Origin: Microbacterium barkeri
Lineage (GTDB): Bacteria; Actinomycetota; Actinomycetes; Actinomycetales; Microbacteriaceae
DNA length: 64,000 nt
Assembly: GCF_027921765.1 (NCBI RefSeq)
Contig: NZ_BSEJ01000001.1
Span: 310,001 to 374,000, forward strand
Direction of reading: 5' to 3'
The notes under the pieces were generated by a model, which was not told the origin of the DNA, made no database searches, and saw only the letters and a program-made list of their open reading frames with translations. The first letter of the stretch is position 1, and each line of letters opens with the position of its first letter. Below, one piece after another: positions 50,208 to 58,970 of this stretch. Both the position numbers and the translations under genes were made by a program.

Positions 50208-50851
50208 CGCGCCGCGAGCGCCTCGTCGATGGGCGTCCCTCCGTTGCCGAACGGGATGGAGCGCCCCGCCGTCGCGTCATCGCTCAGCACGGCCGCGGCG
50301 ACCGCCGCGACGTCGCCTCGCGTCACGTGCCCCGTGCCCGGCTCCGCCGTCTCGATGAGACCGGTCGGCTCGTCGAGCGTGAGGGGCCCCGGCTGGAGGA
50401 TCGTGTACGCGAGCCCGCTCGCGCGCAGATGCTCGTCGGCGGCGGCCTTCGACTCCGCATACGCGAAGAACGGCTCGTCGCGCGGAACGCCGTGATCGGG
50501 TCGTGAGCCGAGATACGACACCATGACGTAGCGGTCGACGCCCGCCGCACGTGCGGCGTCCATCGAGCGGATGGCCGCGTCGCGGTCCACGGCGTAGGTC
50601 CGGGCCGGATTCCCGCCGCCGGCTCCCGCCGACCACACGATCGCGTCGTGGCCGCGCACGAGCTGCGCGAGCGCATCGACGTCGAGCGTCTCGACGTCGG
50701 CCACGCGGGGCTCCGCGCCGGTCGCTGCGACCTCGTCGGCGTGCGCGGGATTGCGGATCACGCTCGTCACCTCGTCTCCGCGGCCCGCGAGGAGCGGCGC
50801 CAGCAGGAGCGCGACCTTGCCGTGCCCTCCGAAGATCAGGATGCGGGCCAT
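50204..50851 (-). CDS. NAD(P)-binding Rossmann-fold protein (atypical SDR/NmrA-like)
   Basis: A 215-residue protein with an N-terminal dinucleotide-binding fold (ILIFGGHGKVALLLAPLL). It has VWSAGAGGGNPARTYAVDRDAA, the active-site-like YAESKAAADEHLRASGL (YxxxK) and ILQPGPLTLDEPTG. This is the layout of atypical SDR_a5/YwnB-like epimerase or reductase proteins; the substrate is unknown. ATG at 50851 follows an AAGGGGAT ribosome site. Coupled to the DUF2809 gene by an ATGA overlap. Confidence 0.85.
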   Translation of the reverse strand: MARILIFGGHGKVALLLAPLLAGRGDEVTSVIRNPAHADEVAATGAEPRVADVETLDVDALAQLVRGHDAIVWSAGAGGGNPARTYAVDRDAAIRSMDAARAAGVDRYVMVSYLGSRPDHGVPRDEPFFAYAESKAAADEHLRASGLAYTILQPGPLTLDEPTGLIETAEPGTGHVTRGDVAAVAAAVLSDDATAGRSIPFGNGGTPIDEALAAR

Positions 50852-50915
50852 GGGATCCCCTTCCGTTCGCGTCCTCCCACCCTACGGTCGCGCGCGGCCA
50901 CAGGCGCGGAGACGC

Positions 50916-50947
50916 CGAGAGCCCGTGCCGGTCGGCACGGGCTCTCG
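50916..50947 (-). terminator. terminator after small lipoprotein gene
   Basis: A perfect 14-bp stem, CGAGAGCCCGTGCC with loop GGTC, just beyond the lipoprotein stop codon on the minus strand. Confidence 0.88.
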
Positions 50948-50959
50948 CGAAGCGGCGGC

Positions 50960-51406
50960 TCAGGCGCCGCAGAGCTCGGTGAGCTCGGACTGCGCCTCGG
51001 TGAGCGCGGTCGACGCGGCCGTCATGTCCTCGCTCACCTTGGTCATCGCCTCGGTGTCGGTCATGTCGAGCTCGCCCATGCCCTCGATCTGCGTCGTGAG
51101 GTCGCCGAAGGCGCCCGCGAACTTCTCGTAGACCGGGGCGACCTCCTCGTTGGTGACCTTCTCGCCGATCGCGGCGACCTCGTCGTTGATGGCCGAGACC
51201 TGCTCGCTGAGCGCCTCGGTGTCGCCGCTCGTCATCGCGGTGGAGAGCTCGCTCATGCTCGAGTTCATGTCCGAGGTGCCCGAGGTGATGAGCTCGCACG
51301 CGTCGGCGACCGACTGCCCGCCGGCGCCGCAGGCGGCCAGGCCGGGAAGGAGGGCGAGCGCGGCGGCTGCGGCGAGGACGGTCTTGGTGGTGCGGCGGAT
51401 GGCCAT
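50960..51406 (-). CDS. small predicted lipoprotein, helical
   Basis: A 148-residue exported protein. The signal peptide ends in the lipobox LAAC with the lipid Cys at residue 26. The mature part is acidic and helix-prone, with Met/Ser/Thr-rich amphipathic repeats (DMNSSMSELSTAMTSGDTEALS, EDMTAASTALTEAQSELTELC). It also has two further Cys, early (DACELI) and at the end (ELCGA), which could form a disulfide. No known family is recognised. ATG at 51406 has a GGAG ribosome site. Monocistronic, with its own terminator. Confidence 0.78.
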   Translation of the reverse strand: MAIRRTTKTVLAAAAALALLPGLAACGAGGQSVADACELITSGTSDMNSSMSELSTAMTSGDTEALSEQVSAINDEVAAIGEKVTNEEVAPVYEKFAGAFGDLTTQIEGMGELDMTDTEAMTKVSEDMTAASTALTEAQSELTELCGA

Positions 51407-51487
51407 GAGTGCTCCTGTCGTCGTGTGCGGCGAGCCGCGCAGACGACACCACGCCGAGCACGATGCCGGCGACCCCCGCGATCGACC

Positions 51488-52384
51488 CTATCGGACGCGG
51501 TCGGCGCCGCGGGAGTCGCCCGGACGCCCGGGCGTGGGGACAACTCCCCCGTCGAGATCGACGCGCTCGGCCCCTGCGTAGACGTTCATCGTGTCGCCTC
51601 GGAGGAACCCGACGAGCCCGATGCCCCGGCTCGCGGCGAGCTCGACCGCGAGCGACGACGGCGCCGACACGGCCGCGAGCAGCGGGACGCCGGCCATCGC
51701 GGCCTTCTGCACGAGCTCGAAGCTCGCGCGCCCCGACACCATGAGCACGGTGCCGCGCAGCGGCAGCATCCCCCGCGCGAGCGCCCATCCGACGACCTTG
51801 TCGACCGCGTTGTGGCGCCCCACGTCCTCGCGCACGACGAGGGGCTCGCCGCCCTCGGCGGGGAACAGCGCCGCCGCGTGCAGGCCGCCTGTCCGGTCGA
51901 AGAGCGCCTGCGCGGATCGGAGGCGGTCGGGCAGGGTCGCGAGAACCGGTGCCGCGACGCGCGTCGGGTCCGAGCGGATGTCGAACGCCGACACGGTCTC
52001 GACGGCCTCGATCGAGGCCTTGCCGCACACGCCGCACGAGCTCGTCGTGTAGAAGCCGCGTGCGACGGGAGGACGGTTCCCTGGCGCGAGGGCGACATCG
52101 AGCACGTTGTAGGTGTTCTCGGTGCCCCCGGTCCCTGGCCCTCCGCAGTGGATGGCCGCGCGCACGTCGTCCTGCGCATGCACGGCCCCCTCCGAGACGA
52201 GGAAGCCGGAGGCGAGCTCGACATCATGGCCCGGGGTCCGCATCGTGACGGCGACCGGCTCGCCCGCGACGCGGATCTCGAGGGGCTCCTCGACGGCGAG
52301 CGCGTCGGGTCGTCGCGCGGCCGACGCGCCGTCGTCCCCGAGACGGACGCGGACGACCGGGCGGTGCGCCGTGAGGCGGCCCAT
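51488..52384 (-). CDS. fdhD: formate dehydrogenase accessory sulfurtransferase FdhD
   Basis: A 298-residue protein that passes sulfur from a cysteine desulfurase to the Mo-bisMGD cofactor of formate dehydrogenase-like enzymes. The flexible sulfur-transfer loop is [12 protein letters not shown] (about 113-124) with both Cys present. Downstream motifs are [32 protein letters not shown] and the following [20 protein letters not shown] at 52384 is 2 nt after the FdhF-like stop, so the two are cotranscribed. It supports the view that the adjacent enzyme uses a sulfurated Mo-bisMGD centre. Confidence 0.95.
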   Translation of the reverse strand: MGRLTAHRPVVRVRLGDDGASAARRPDALAVEEPLEIRVAGEPVAVTMRTPGHDVELASGFLVSEGAVHAQDDVRAAIHCGGPGTGGTENTYNVLDVALAPGNRPPVARGFYTTSSCGVCGKASIEAVETVSAFDIRSDPTRVAAPVLATLPDRLRSAQALFDRTGGLHAAALFPAEGGEPLVVREDVGRHNAVDKVVGWALARGMLPLRGTVLMVSGRASFELVQKAAMAGVPLLAAVSAPSSLAVELAASRGIGLVGFLRGDTMNVYAGAERVDLDGGVVPTPGRPGDSRGADRVR

Positions 52385-52386
52385 GC

Positions 52387-54690
52387 TCAGCGCGCCTCGA
52401 GCCGCACGACGACGGCCTTCGACGTGGGGGTCCCGCTCGTGTCGGCGACCGAGTCGAGCGGCACGAGGACGTTCGTCTCGGGGTAGTACGCGGCCGCATT
52501 GCCGCGCGGCGTGTCGTAGGCGACGAGCCGGAACGCCTCGGCGCGACGCTCCTCGCGGCCGAGCGGGCCATCCCACTCCGAGACGAGATCGACGATGTCT
52601 CCCTCCGCGAACCCGAGCGCGCGGATGTCGTCGGCGTGCGCGAAGACGACGCGACGCCCGCCGCGGATGCCGCGATAGCGGTCGTCGTGGCCGTAGACCG
52701 TGGTGTTGTACTGATCGTGCGAGCGGAGGGTCTGCAGCAGCAGCCGCCCCTCCGGGATGCGCGGGTGCTCGAGCGCATTCGCCGTGAACACCGCCCGCCC
52801 CGTCGGGGTGTCGAAGCGGCGCGCGTCGCGCGGCCCGTTCGGCAGCAGGAAGGTGCGGCCCTTCTCGATGCGGCGCTCGTAGTCGTCGAACCCGGGCACG
52901 ACGCGCGCGATGTGCGCGCGCACGCGCGCGTAGTCGTCCTCGAGCGCGCGCCAGTCGGCACGAGGCGCGTTCGGCCGGTCCGCGAACACGCGCTCCGCGA
53001 GGCGCGCGATGATCGCGACCTCGCTGAGCAGGTCGCCGCTCGGCGGGGCCAGGCGTCCGCGCGAGGCGTGCACAGCGCCCATCGAGTCCTCGACGGTCAC
53101 GCGCTGCTCGCCGCGCCCGCGGCGGTCGCGGTCGGTGCGGCCGAGCGTCGGCAGGATGACTGCACGGCGGCCGTGCACGACGTGCGACCGGTTGAGCTTG
53201 GTGGACACGTGCACGGTGAGGTCGACGCGCGACATCGCCGCCTCGACGACGGCGGTGTCGGGCGTCGCCGAGACGAAGTTGCCGCCCATCCCGAGGAACA
53301 CCCGCACGCGTCCGTCCCGCATCGCGCGGATCGCCGCCACCGTGTCGTGCCCGTGCGCGCGCGGGGCGCGGAACCCGAACTCGGCGTCGAGCGCCGCGAG
53401 GAACGTCTCGGACGGCTTCTCGTAGATGCCCATCGTCCGGTCGCCCTGCACGTTCGAGTGGCCGCGCACGGGGCAGACGCCCGCTCCGGGACGCCCGATG
53501 TCGCCGCGCAGGAGCAGCACGTTGACGACGTCGCGCAGCGTCGCGACGGAGTGCTTGTGCTGCGTGAGGCCCATCGCCCAGCAGACGATCGTGCCGCGCG
53601 AGCGCCGCACGCGCTCCGCCGTCGCCCGGATCGTCCGCTCGTCGAGCCCCGTCGCCTCCTCGATCTGCGGCCAGCCGACCTCCGCGACCGCCGCGGCGTA
53701 CGCGTCGAAGCCCGTGGTGAAGCCCTCGATGAAGGCCCGGTCGAGGACGCCGCCCTCCTCCGCCTCGCGCTCGAGCAGGTGCTTGCCGATGCCCTGGAAC
53801 AGCGCCTGGTCGCCGCCGAGCCGGATCTGCAGGAACTCGTCGGCGATGCGCGTGCCGCCGAGCACGAGCCCGTGCGGGGTCTGCGGATTGCGGAACCGGA
53901 TGAGCCCGGCCTCGGGCAGCGGGTTGACGGCGATGATCGTCGCGCCGCGCCGCTTCGCCTTCTCGAGGGCCGACAGCATCCGGGGGTGGTTCGTGCCGGG
54001 GTTCTGCCCCGCCACGATGAGCAGGTCGGCCTCGTGGATGTCCTCGATCGAGACGGTCCCCTTGCCGATGCCGATCGTCTCCGTGAGCGCCGACCCGCTG
54101 GACTCGTGGCACATGTTCGAGCAGTCGGGGAGGTTGTTCGTGCCGAGCCCCCGCACGAGCAGCTGATAGAGGAAGGCCGCCTCGTTCGATGTGCGCCCCG
54201 AAGTATAGAAGACCGCCTCGTCCGGGTCGTCCAGGCCTGCCAGCGCGCCCGCGACGAGATCGAGGGCCTCGTCCCACCCCGCCTCCCGGTAGTGCGTCGC
54301 GCCCTCGTCGAGCACCATCGGGGTCGTCAGGCGGCCCTGCTGGCCGAGCCACCAGTCATCGTGGCCGCGGAGCTCGTCGACCGAGTGCGCGGCGAAGAAC
54401 GACGGCTCGATGCGGCGCAGCGTCGCCTCCTCGGCCACCGCCTTCGCGCCGTTCTCGCAGAACTCCGCGACATGGCGCCTGTCCTCCTCTGGCCATGCGC
54501 AGCCGGGGCAGTCGAAGCCGTCCTTCTGATTCACGCGCAGGAGCGTCCGCGCGCTCCGGACGACGCCCATCTGCTCGAGCGACGTCTTCATCGCGTGGTA
54601 CACGCCCGGCACGCCGACCGCGGAGGTCTCCCGCTCCCCGACGACCAGCCGCGTCTCGTCGATGTCCGCCCGGGGTGCCCTCTTCGCCAT
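52387..54690 (-). CDS. FdhF/YdeP-type molybdopterin oxidoreductase
   Basis: A 767-residue member of the DMSO-reductase superfamily, YdeP-like branch. The N-terminal segment [10 protein letters not shown] ... EFCENGAKA replaces the four-Cys iron-sulfur motif of classical formate dehydrogenases. The cofactor ligand region is [14 protein letters not shown], with Cys where E. coli FdhF has selenocysteine. [12 protein letters not shown] and the C-terminal MGD-binding domain ([19 protein letters not shown]) follow. No signal peptide, so cytoplasmic. ATG at 54690 is 6 nt after a TAGCAT box. The operon partner is fdhD. The true substrate (formate or other) is not shown; no electron-transfer subunit is nearby. 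Confidence 0.9.
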   Translation of the reverse strand: MAKRAPRADIDETRLVVGERETSAVGVPGVYHAMKTSLEQMGVVRSARTLLRVNQKDGFDCPGCAWPEEDRRHVAEFCENGAKAVAEEATLRRIEPSFFAAHSVDELRGHDDWWLGQQGRLTTPMVLDEGATHYREAGWDEALDLVAGALAGLDDPDEAVFYTSGRTSNEAAFLYQLLVRGLGTNNLPDCSNMCHESSGSALTETIGIGKGTVSIEDIHEADLLIVAGQNPGTNHPRMLSALEKAKRRGATIIAVNPLPEAGLIRFRNPQTPHGLVLGGTRIADEFLQIRLGGDQALFQGIGKHLLEREAEEGGVLDRAFIEGFTTGFDAYAAAVAEVGWPQIEEATGLDERTIRATAERVRRSRGTIVCWAMGLTQHKHSVATLRDVVNVLLLRGDIGRPGAGVCPVRGHSNVQGDRTMGIYEKPSETFLAALDAEFGFRAPRAHGHDTVAAIRAMRDGRVRVFLGMGGNFVSATPDTAVVEAAMSRVDLTVHVSTKLNRSHVVHGRRAVILPTLGRTDRDRRGRGEQRVTVEDSMGAVHASRGRLAPPSGDLLSEVAIIARLAERVFADRPNAPRADWRALEDDYARVRAHIARVVPGFDDYERRIEKGRTFLLPNGPRDARRFDTPTGRAVFTANALEHPRIPEGRLLLQTLRSHDQYNTTVYGHDDRYRGIRGGRRVVFAHADDIRALGFAEGDIVDLVSEWDGPLGREERRAEAFRLVAYDTPRGNAAAYYPETNVLVPLDSVADTSGTPTSKAVVVRLEAR

Positions 54691-54696
54691 TCCGCC

Positions 54697-54702
54697 ATGC
54701 TA
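54697..54702 (-). promoter_or_regulatory. -10 box, leaderless promoter of the fdhF-like/fdhD operon
   Basis: TAGCAT on the minus strand, 6 nt before the ATG at 54690. Confidence 0.5.
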
Positions 54703-54800
54703 CGGCGGGTTTCCCTGCGTTACACGGCGGCGTGACGGGCGCGGCGAGGGACCGTACCGTGGTCGAAACGCCCGACCGCACCCGTCGACAGGAGCATCCC

Positions 54801-55142
54801 GTGACCAGCCCCCTCCGCGTCTCCGCCGAGCACACCGTCGTGTGCCTGCACGAGGCCGGCGCCCTCTGCGCCGAGGTCGGACCGGGTCACGACATGCACC
54901 TCATCCAGCGGCGCATCGTCGCCGCGACCCCGAGCCGCTGGATCGACGCGATCGCGGGCGCCGTGGACGCCGACGGATGGCTCGAGCTGCGCGATCTCGA
55001 GGGTCGCGCGCTCACGCGCGTGTGGCACCACGCGCCGCTGGCGTCGATCGTGGCGCCCGGCGAGCCCGTCGCCCTGCACGCCGGCTACCACGTGCTCTCG
55101 GCAGCGGGCAGGTGGCTGAACGTGCGCGACGAGCGCGGCTGA
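54801..55142 (+). CDS. hypothetical protein
   Basis: Not recognised. A 113-residue soluble protein with a balanced, mostly beta-type composition: RVSAEHTVVCLHEAGALCAEV, WLELRDLEGRALTRVWHHAPL and a C-terminal VALHAGYHVLSAAGRWLNVRD. There is no signal or membrane segment. GTG at 54801 is preceded by a CAGGAG ribosome site at good spacing, which supports a real gene, as does GC-rich third-position use. It diverges from the fdhF-like operon and converges on the copper-protein gene. Confidence 0.72.
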   Translation: MTSPLRVSAEHTVVCLHEAGALCAEVGPGHDMHLIQRRIVAATPSRWIDAIAGAVDADGWLELRDLEGRALTRVWHHAPLASIVAPGEPVALHAGYHVLSAAGRWLNVRDERG

Positions 55143-55173
55143 GCCGCGCCCGTCGCATCCGGCCCGCCGCGCC

Positions 55174-55584
55174 TCACATCGAGGCCGAGCTCATGCTCTT
55201 CATCATGGCGTCGCACGCGTTCGCGCAGTCCATGCACGCCTGAGCGCACATCCGCATCGCCTCGCTCGTCTCGGCGTGCTTCATGCACTCGTCGTAGCAC
55301 GCCATCGCCATGGTCTTCATCGCCTCGTGCATGGCCATCATCGCGCCCATGTCCATGCCCATGGGGCGGAGCATCATGCGCATCATCGTGTGGCACATGT
55401 CGGCGCAGCTCATGCACATGCTGCGGCACATCGACATCTCGGCGCCCGACTCCATGTCGGCGGCCATCGTGCACGCCTGCTCGCACGCCATGCACGCCTC
55501 CATGCAGGCCTGCATGACGTCGTGGTCCATCGGCATCATCGTGTCCGAATCGGCCATCATGTCGGTCATGGTCTTCATGTCCAT
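55174..55584 (-). CDS. Met/Cys-rich four-helix-bundle copper-binding protein (Csp-like)
   Basis: A 136-residue protein with 39 Met and 14 Cys. The Cys fall in regular CxxxC and CxxC spacings along predicted helices (MQACMEACMACEQACTM, MCRSMCMSCADMCHTMM, ACYDECMKHAE, MCAQACMDCANACDAMM). This is the pattern of the four-helix bundle of bacterial copper storage proteins (Csp/DUF326), where Cys line the bundle and hold many Cu(I) ions. There is no signal peptide, so it is the cytosolic type. The extra Met content is striking. ATG at 55584 (or 55578). A good promoter and a leader hairpin precede it. No CsoR or copper ATPase gene is in the window. Confidence 0.88.
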   Translation of the reverse strand: MDMKTMTDMMADSDTMMPMDHDVMQACMEACMACEQACTMAADMESGAEMSMCRSMCMSCADMCHTMMRMMLRPMGMDMGAMMAMHEAMKTMAMACYDECMKHAETSEAMRMCAQACMDCANACDAMMKSMSSASM

Positions 55585-55599
55585 GTCAGCTCGCTCCCT

Positions 55600-55643
55600 G
55601 CGCTTCGCGCGAGCCGACGGCCGACCCGGTGGACGCGAAGCGC
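55600..55643 (-). promoter_or_regulatory. leader inverted repeat ahead of Csp-like gene
   Basis: Arms GCGCTTCGCG (55600-55609) and CGCGAAGCGC (55634-55643) pair perfectly around a 24-nt loop in the predicted 5' leader. The 3' arm ends at the AGGGAG ribosome site on the minus strand. It could control translation; function is inferred. Confidence 0.5.
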
Positions 55644-55656
55644 CTCCTTGTGGGCG

Positions 55657-55685
55657 ATGCTACGACCGCTCCCCCGCCGTGTCGA
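55657..55685 (-). promoter_or_regulatory. promoter of Csp-like gene
   Basis: On the minus strand, TCGACA (55680-55685), a 17-nt spacer and TAGCAT (55657-55662) make one of the few complete -35/-10 pairs in the window. It lies just after the end of the sugar permease gene and predicts a leader of about 66 nt. Confidence 0.65.
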
Positions 55686-55688
55686 TGC

Positions 55689-56603
55689 TCACTTGAGCCC
55701 GGTCGTCGCGATGCCCTGGACGAGGTACTTCTGACCCGCGATGAAGAACCCGACGATCGGCAGGAGCGACACGACCGACATCGCGAACATCGGCCCCCAC
55801 GACGCCTGGCCCTCCGAGTCCATGAACTGGCGCAGCGCGAGCGGCACCGGGTACAGGTCGGTGTCCGTGATGTAGATGAGCGGCGAGAAGAAGTCGTTCC
55901 AGGTCGCGATGAAGGTGAAGATCGCCGTCGTCGCGAACGCGGGCGTGCACAGCGGGAGGATGATCCGCCGGAAGATGCCGAAGGTCCCGCATCCGTCGAT
56001 GCGCGCGGCGTCGTCGAGCTCCCGCGGCAGCGCGCGCATGAACTGCACCATGAGGAACGTGTAGAACGCGTTCGATGCGAGGAAGTGCGGCACGACGAGC
56101 GGCAGGTACGTGTTCACCCACCCGAGCTCGGCGAAGATGATGTACTGCGGGATGAGCAGCACGTGGCCAGGGAGCATGAGCGTTCCCAGCGTGAGCGCGA
56201 ACATGAGGCGCCGCCCCGGGAAGTTCAGCCGGGCGAACGCGAACGCCGCGAGCGCGGTGGACACGAGGGTGCCGATGATGCTGAGGACCACGATGATGAG
56301 CGAGTTCACGAGGTACACGTCGAACGGATGCTCGAGGGCGTTCCAGCCGTCCGTGTAGTTCGCGAGATCCCACTCGGCGGGCCACAGGCCCTGCTCGGTG
56401 AAGATCCTGTCGTCGGGCTTGAAGGAGCTCGAGAGCATCCACAGCAGCGGGTAGAGCATGAAGAGCCCCACCCCCGCGATCACGACGTGCCGGAGGAAGC
56501 GCGAGCGGGCGGTCTCGCGACGGCGGCCGACCGCGCGGACATCCTGCGGGGGCCGGCTCCAGCGACGGGGCCGGACGACGGTCTGGACCTCGGTGACGGT
56601 CAT
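55689..56603 (-). CDS. carbohydrate ABC transporter permease (MsmG/MalG type)
   Basis: A 304-residue membrane subunit of a CUT1-class sugar importer. A basic N-terminal tail is followed by six helices starting HVVIAGVGLFMLYPLLWMLSSS. The EAA loop ELDDAARIDGCGTFGIFRRI contacts the ATPase, and the family end QKYLVQGIATTGLK is present. ATG at 56603 overlaps the upstream permease stop (ATGA). Last gene of the three-gene operon. No ATPase gene follows, so a shared MsmK-type ATPase elsewhere is expected. Confidence 0.93.
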   Translation of the reverse strand: MTVTEVQTVVRPRRWSRPPQDVRAVGRRRETARSRFLRHVVIAGVGLFMLYPLLWMLSSSFKPDDRIFTEQGLWPAEWDLANYTDGWNALEHPFDVYLVNSLIIVVLSIIGTLVSTALAAFAFARLNFPGRRLMFALTLGTLMLPGHVLLIPQYIIFAELGWVNTYLPLVVPHFLASNAFYTFLMVQFMRALPRELDDAARIDGCGTFGIFRRIILPLCTPAFATTAIFTFIATWNDFFSPLIYITDTDLYPVPLALRQFMDSEGQASWGPMFAMSVVSLLPIVGFFIAGQKYLVQGIATTGLK

Positions 56604-57571
56604 CGCTCCTCCGCGTCCTCGTAGAACACCCAGTGCTTCTGGGCGATGAAGTTGACCGCGGTGAGCGCGGCGATGATGAGCAGCAGCAGCCACGCGAGCG
56701 CCGACGCGTACCCCATGTTGAAGCGTCCGAATCCCTCGATGTAGAGGTTGAGATTGAAGAAGAGCGTCGATCCGGCCGGGCCGCCCGACCCGTTGCTCAT
56801 GACGTAGCCCTGCGTGAAGGTCTGCAGCGACCCGATGATCGACAGGACGAGGTTGAAGAAGATGATCGGGCTGATGAGCGGCACGGTGATGTAGCGGAAC
56901 TGCCACCACTTCGTCGCTCCGTCGACCGCCGCGGCCTCGTAGTACATGGCGGGCACCTGCCGGAGTGCCGCGAGGAAGATCACCATGGGCGACCCGAACG
57001 TCCAGATGTTCAGCATGATGAGCACGCTGAGTGCGGTGTCGGGATCGGACACCCAGGCGGGGCCGTCGATCCCGAGCCAGCCGAGCGCCGTGTTCACGAC
57101 GCCGCGCGTGCCGAACAGCTCGCGCCACAGCATCACGATCGCGACGCTCGACCCCAGCAGGGAGGGCAGGTAGTAGATCGCGCGGTAGAACGAGAGGCCG
57201 CGCAGACCCTGGTTGAGCGCCATCGCGACGCCGAGCGCCGCGACGAGCGACAGCGGAACCGACACGAACGTGTAGACGAAGGTCACGATGAGCGACTGCC
57301 CGACCCGGGGATCCGAGAGCATCTCGGCGAAGTTCTCGAAGCCCACGAAGACGGGGGCGTTCAGGAGGTTGTAGTCGGTGAAAGCGAGGTACAGCGATGC
57401 GCCGAACGGAATGATCGTGAGGAGCATCCCGCCGTACCACGGGATGAGGAAGAGGTAGCCGGACCAGTCGATCCGGCCGGCCCTCGTCGGCTTCCGCCGA
57501 CGGCGCACGACCGGCGCCGTCGGCGGAAGGGTGCGCTCGCCGCGGGGCGGCGCATCCACGGTGGCGACCAT
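56600..57571 (-). CDS. carbohydrate ABC transporter permease (MsmF/MalF type)
   Basis: A 323-residue partner permease. The cytoplasmic N-terminus is Pro/Arg-rich (about 1-38); six helices follow, beginning SGYLFLIPWYGGMLLTIIPF. The EAA loop is YYEAAAVDGATKWWQFRYI. The start is ATG at 57571, 2 nt after the receptor gene stop. It overlaps the downstream permease. Standard composition; sugar specificity not readable. Confidence 0.93.
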   Translation of the reverse strand: MVATVDAPPRGERTLPPTAPVVRRRRKPTRAGRIDWSGYLFLIPWYGGMLLTIIPFGASLYLAFTDYNLLNAPVFVGFENFAEMLSDPRVGQSLIVTFVYTFVSVPLSLVAALGVAMALNQGLRGLSFYRAIYYLPSLLGSSVAIVMLWRELFGTRGVVNTALGWLGIDGPAWVSDPDTALSVLIMLNIWTFGSPMVIFLAALRQVPAMYYEAAAVDGATKWWQFRYITVPLISPIIFFNLVLSIIGSLQTFTQGYVMSNGSGGPAGSTLFFNLNLYIEGFGRFNMGYASALAWLLLLIIAALTAVNFIAQKHWVFYEDAEER

Positions 57572-57573
57572 CG

Positions 57574-58884
57574 TCAGGCCTGCCCGAGGGCTTCGCTCGC
57601 CGCGGCCATGACCTGCTTCGCGGCCTCCTGAGCCGTGATGCGGCCGAAGGTGACCTCGGTCGCGATGTCGGTCAGCGCATCCTGCACGGCCTGGCCTCCG
57701 ATGGGGTCGGGGCGCGAGTCCGGCAGCTCCTCCTCGGCGAGGGCCGTGATGTACGCGATCGAGCGCTGGTCCTCGGGGGTGAGGGAGTCCGCGATCGCCT
57801 CCGCCACGACCGTGCTCGCCGGAAGGCCGCGGGTCGCGCCGACGGCCTCGTTGCCCTCGACGCTGTTGACGATGAAGTCGAGCAGCTCGAGCGCCATCTC
57901 CTGATTCGGCGACTCCTGGCCGATCGACCAGTACATCGACGTGTCGATCGACATGCCGCGCCGAGCGCCCTGGACCTCGCCCGGCATGCGCAGCAGCTCG
58001 AGCGCGCCGCCCGACGCGTCGTTGTAGGCCTTGAGGTTGTTCGTCGGGATGACCTGCCCCGCGACGAGACCGGCGGCGAGCGGCGACTGCTCGGCCGAGC
58101 TGCCGACCGTCTCGATGTGCCCGGCCGGGGCGAGCGCGCCGGCCGCGCGCTGCTCGACCGACATCGCGAACCAGTCCGTGAGCGTCTTCTCGCTCGCGCC
58201 GAACGAGCCGTCCTCGTTGTAGAGCTCCTCACCCGTCTGACGCACGAAGACGACGAGGTTCTGCACGGTGTCGAAGGCCATGTCGACGCCGTAGACCTGA
58301 CCGCCCGACGCGTCGGTGACCGCCTTGCTGAACGCCCAGAGGTCGTCCCACGACCACGTGTCGCCGTCGGGGATCTCGACGCCGTACTGGTCGGTGAGGT
58401 TCCGGTTGATGACGAAACCGACCGCGTTGAGGCCCGCGGGGATGCCGTAGAGCGCGTCGCCCACGACGCCGAGCGGCGCCGTCTTGGGGACGTCGTCGAG
58501 GTTCAGCACGTCGAGGTGCTGGTTGAGGTCGAGCAGCGCGCCGCGGTCGGCGTACTCGCGCAGGCTGTCGCGGCGCTGGTTGAACAGGTCGGGGATGTCG
58601 CCGGCCGCGAAGCGGGTCGCCATCTTGTCGGCGTAGGGGCCAGAGTCCTGGTACTCGGTCTTGATCGTGAGGCCGTCGTGCTCCTTCGTGAAGACCGCGA
58701 GCATCGCCTCCGTCGCCTCGGCGCGGGCCGCGTCGCCCCACCAGATCATGTTGAGCGTGGACGCCGCCGTCGACGGCTCGGTGCTGATGCCGAAGCGGTT
58801 GCAGCCGGCCAGCATGAGCGCCGTGGCGCCCAGTCCGAGACCGAGGAGTGTCCGACGGCTCATCTCCACACGTGATGCGCTCAC
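57574..58884 (-). CDS. sugar ABC transporter substrate-binding lipoprotein
   Basis: Receptor of the CUT1-class importer, 436 residues. The N-terminus holds SRRTLLGLGLG, a twin-arginine-like motif, then the lipobox LAGC with the lipid Cys at residue 28. Export of a folded lipoprotein by Tat is therefore likely. The mature part has the SBP_bac_1 fold with LNMIWWGDAARAEATEAML, AGDIPDLFNQRRDSLREYADRG and FVINRNLTDQYG. GTG at 58884 was chosen for the AGGGAAG ribosome site; ATG at 58863 is internal. A promoter and a palindromic LacI-type operator lie just upstream. Confidence 0.91.
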   Translation of the reverse strand: MSASRVEMSRRTLLGLGLGATALMLAGCNRFGISTEPSTAASTLNMIWWGDAARAEATEAMLAVFTKEHDGLTIKTEYQDSGPYADKMATRFAAGDIPDLFNQRRDSLREYADRGALLDLNQHLDVLNLDDVPKTAPLGVVGDALYGIPAGLNAVGFVINRNLTDQYGVEIPDGDTWSWDDLWAFSKAVTDASGGQVYGVDMAFDTVQNLVVFVRQTGEELYNEDGSFGASEKTLTDWFAMSVEQRAAGALAPAGHIETVGSSAEQSPLAAGLVAGQVIPTNNLKAYNDASGGALELLRMPGEVQGARRGMSIDTSMYWSIGQESPNQEMALELLDFIVNSVEGNEAVGATRGLPASTVVAEAIADSLTPEDQRSIAYITALAEEELPDSRPDPIGGQAVQDALTDIATEVTFGRITAQEAAKQVMAAASEALGQA

Positions 58885-58922
58885 TGTCTTCCCTTTCGCG
58901 TCGTTGCGAGGACGAGAACCGG

Positions 58923-58936
58923 AGAAACCGGTTTCT
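58923..58936. promoter_or_regulatory. LacI-type operator of the sugar ABC operon
   Basis: Perfect palindrome AGAAACCGGTTTCT with the CG-centred AAACCGGTTT form typical of LacI/GalR-family operators. It sits 3 nt downstream of the -10 box, so a bound repressor would block initiation. No lacI-type gene is in the window. Confidence 0.75.
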
Positions 58937-58939
58937 GGC

Positions 58940-58970
58940 ATCATAGGCGCACTCTCGGGGGTCGTGTCAA
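58940..58970 (-). promoter_or_regulatory. promoter of the sugar ABC operon
   Basis: On the minus strand, TTGACA (58965-58970) and TATGAT (58940-58945) are near-consensus sigma-70 hexamers with a long 19-nt spacer. The operator follows directly. Confidence 0.65.

Noticed and set aside
55276..55734. His-rich open frame on the plus strand (many HRH/HGH runs), resembling a metal-binding protein
   Set aside because: It is the antisense of the Met-rich copper protein: ATG codons read backwards give CAT (His). It has no ribosome site or promoter and breaks the genome's codon pattern.
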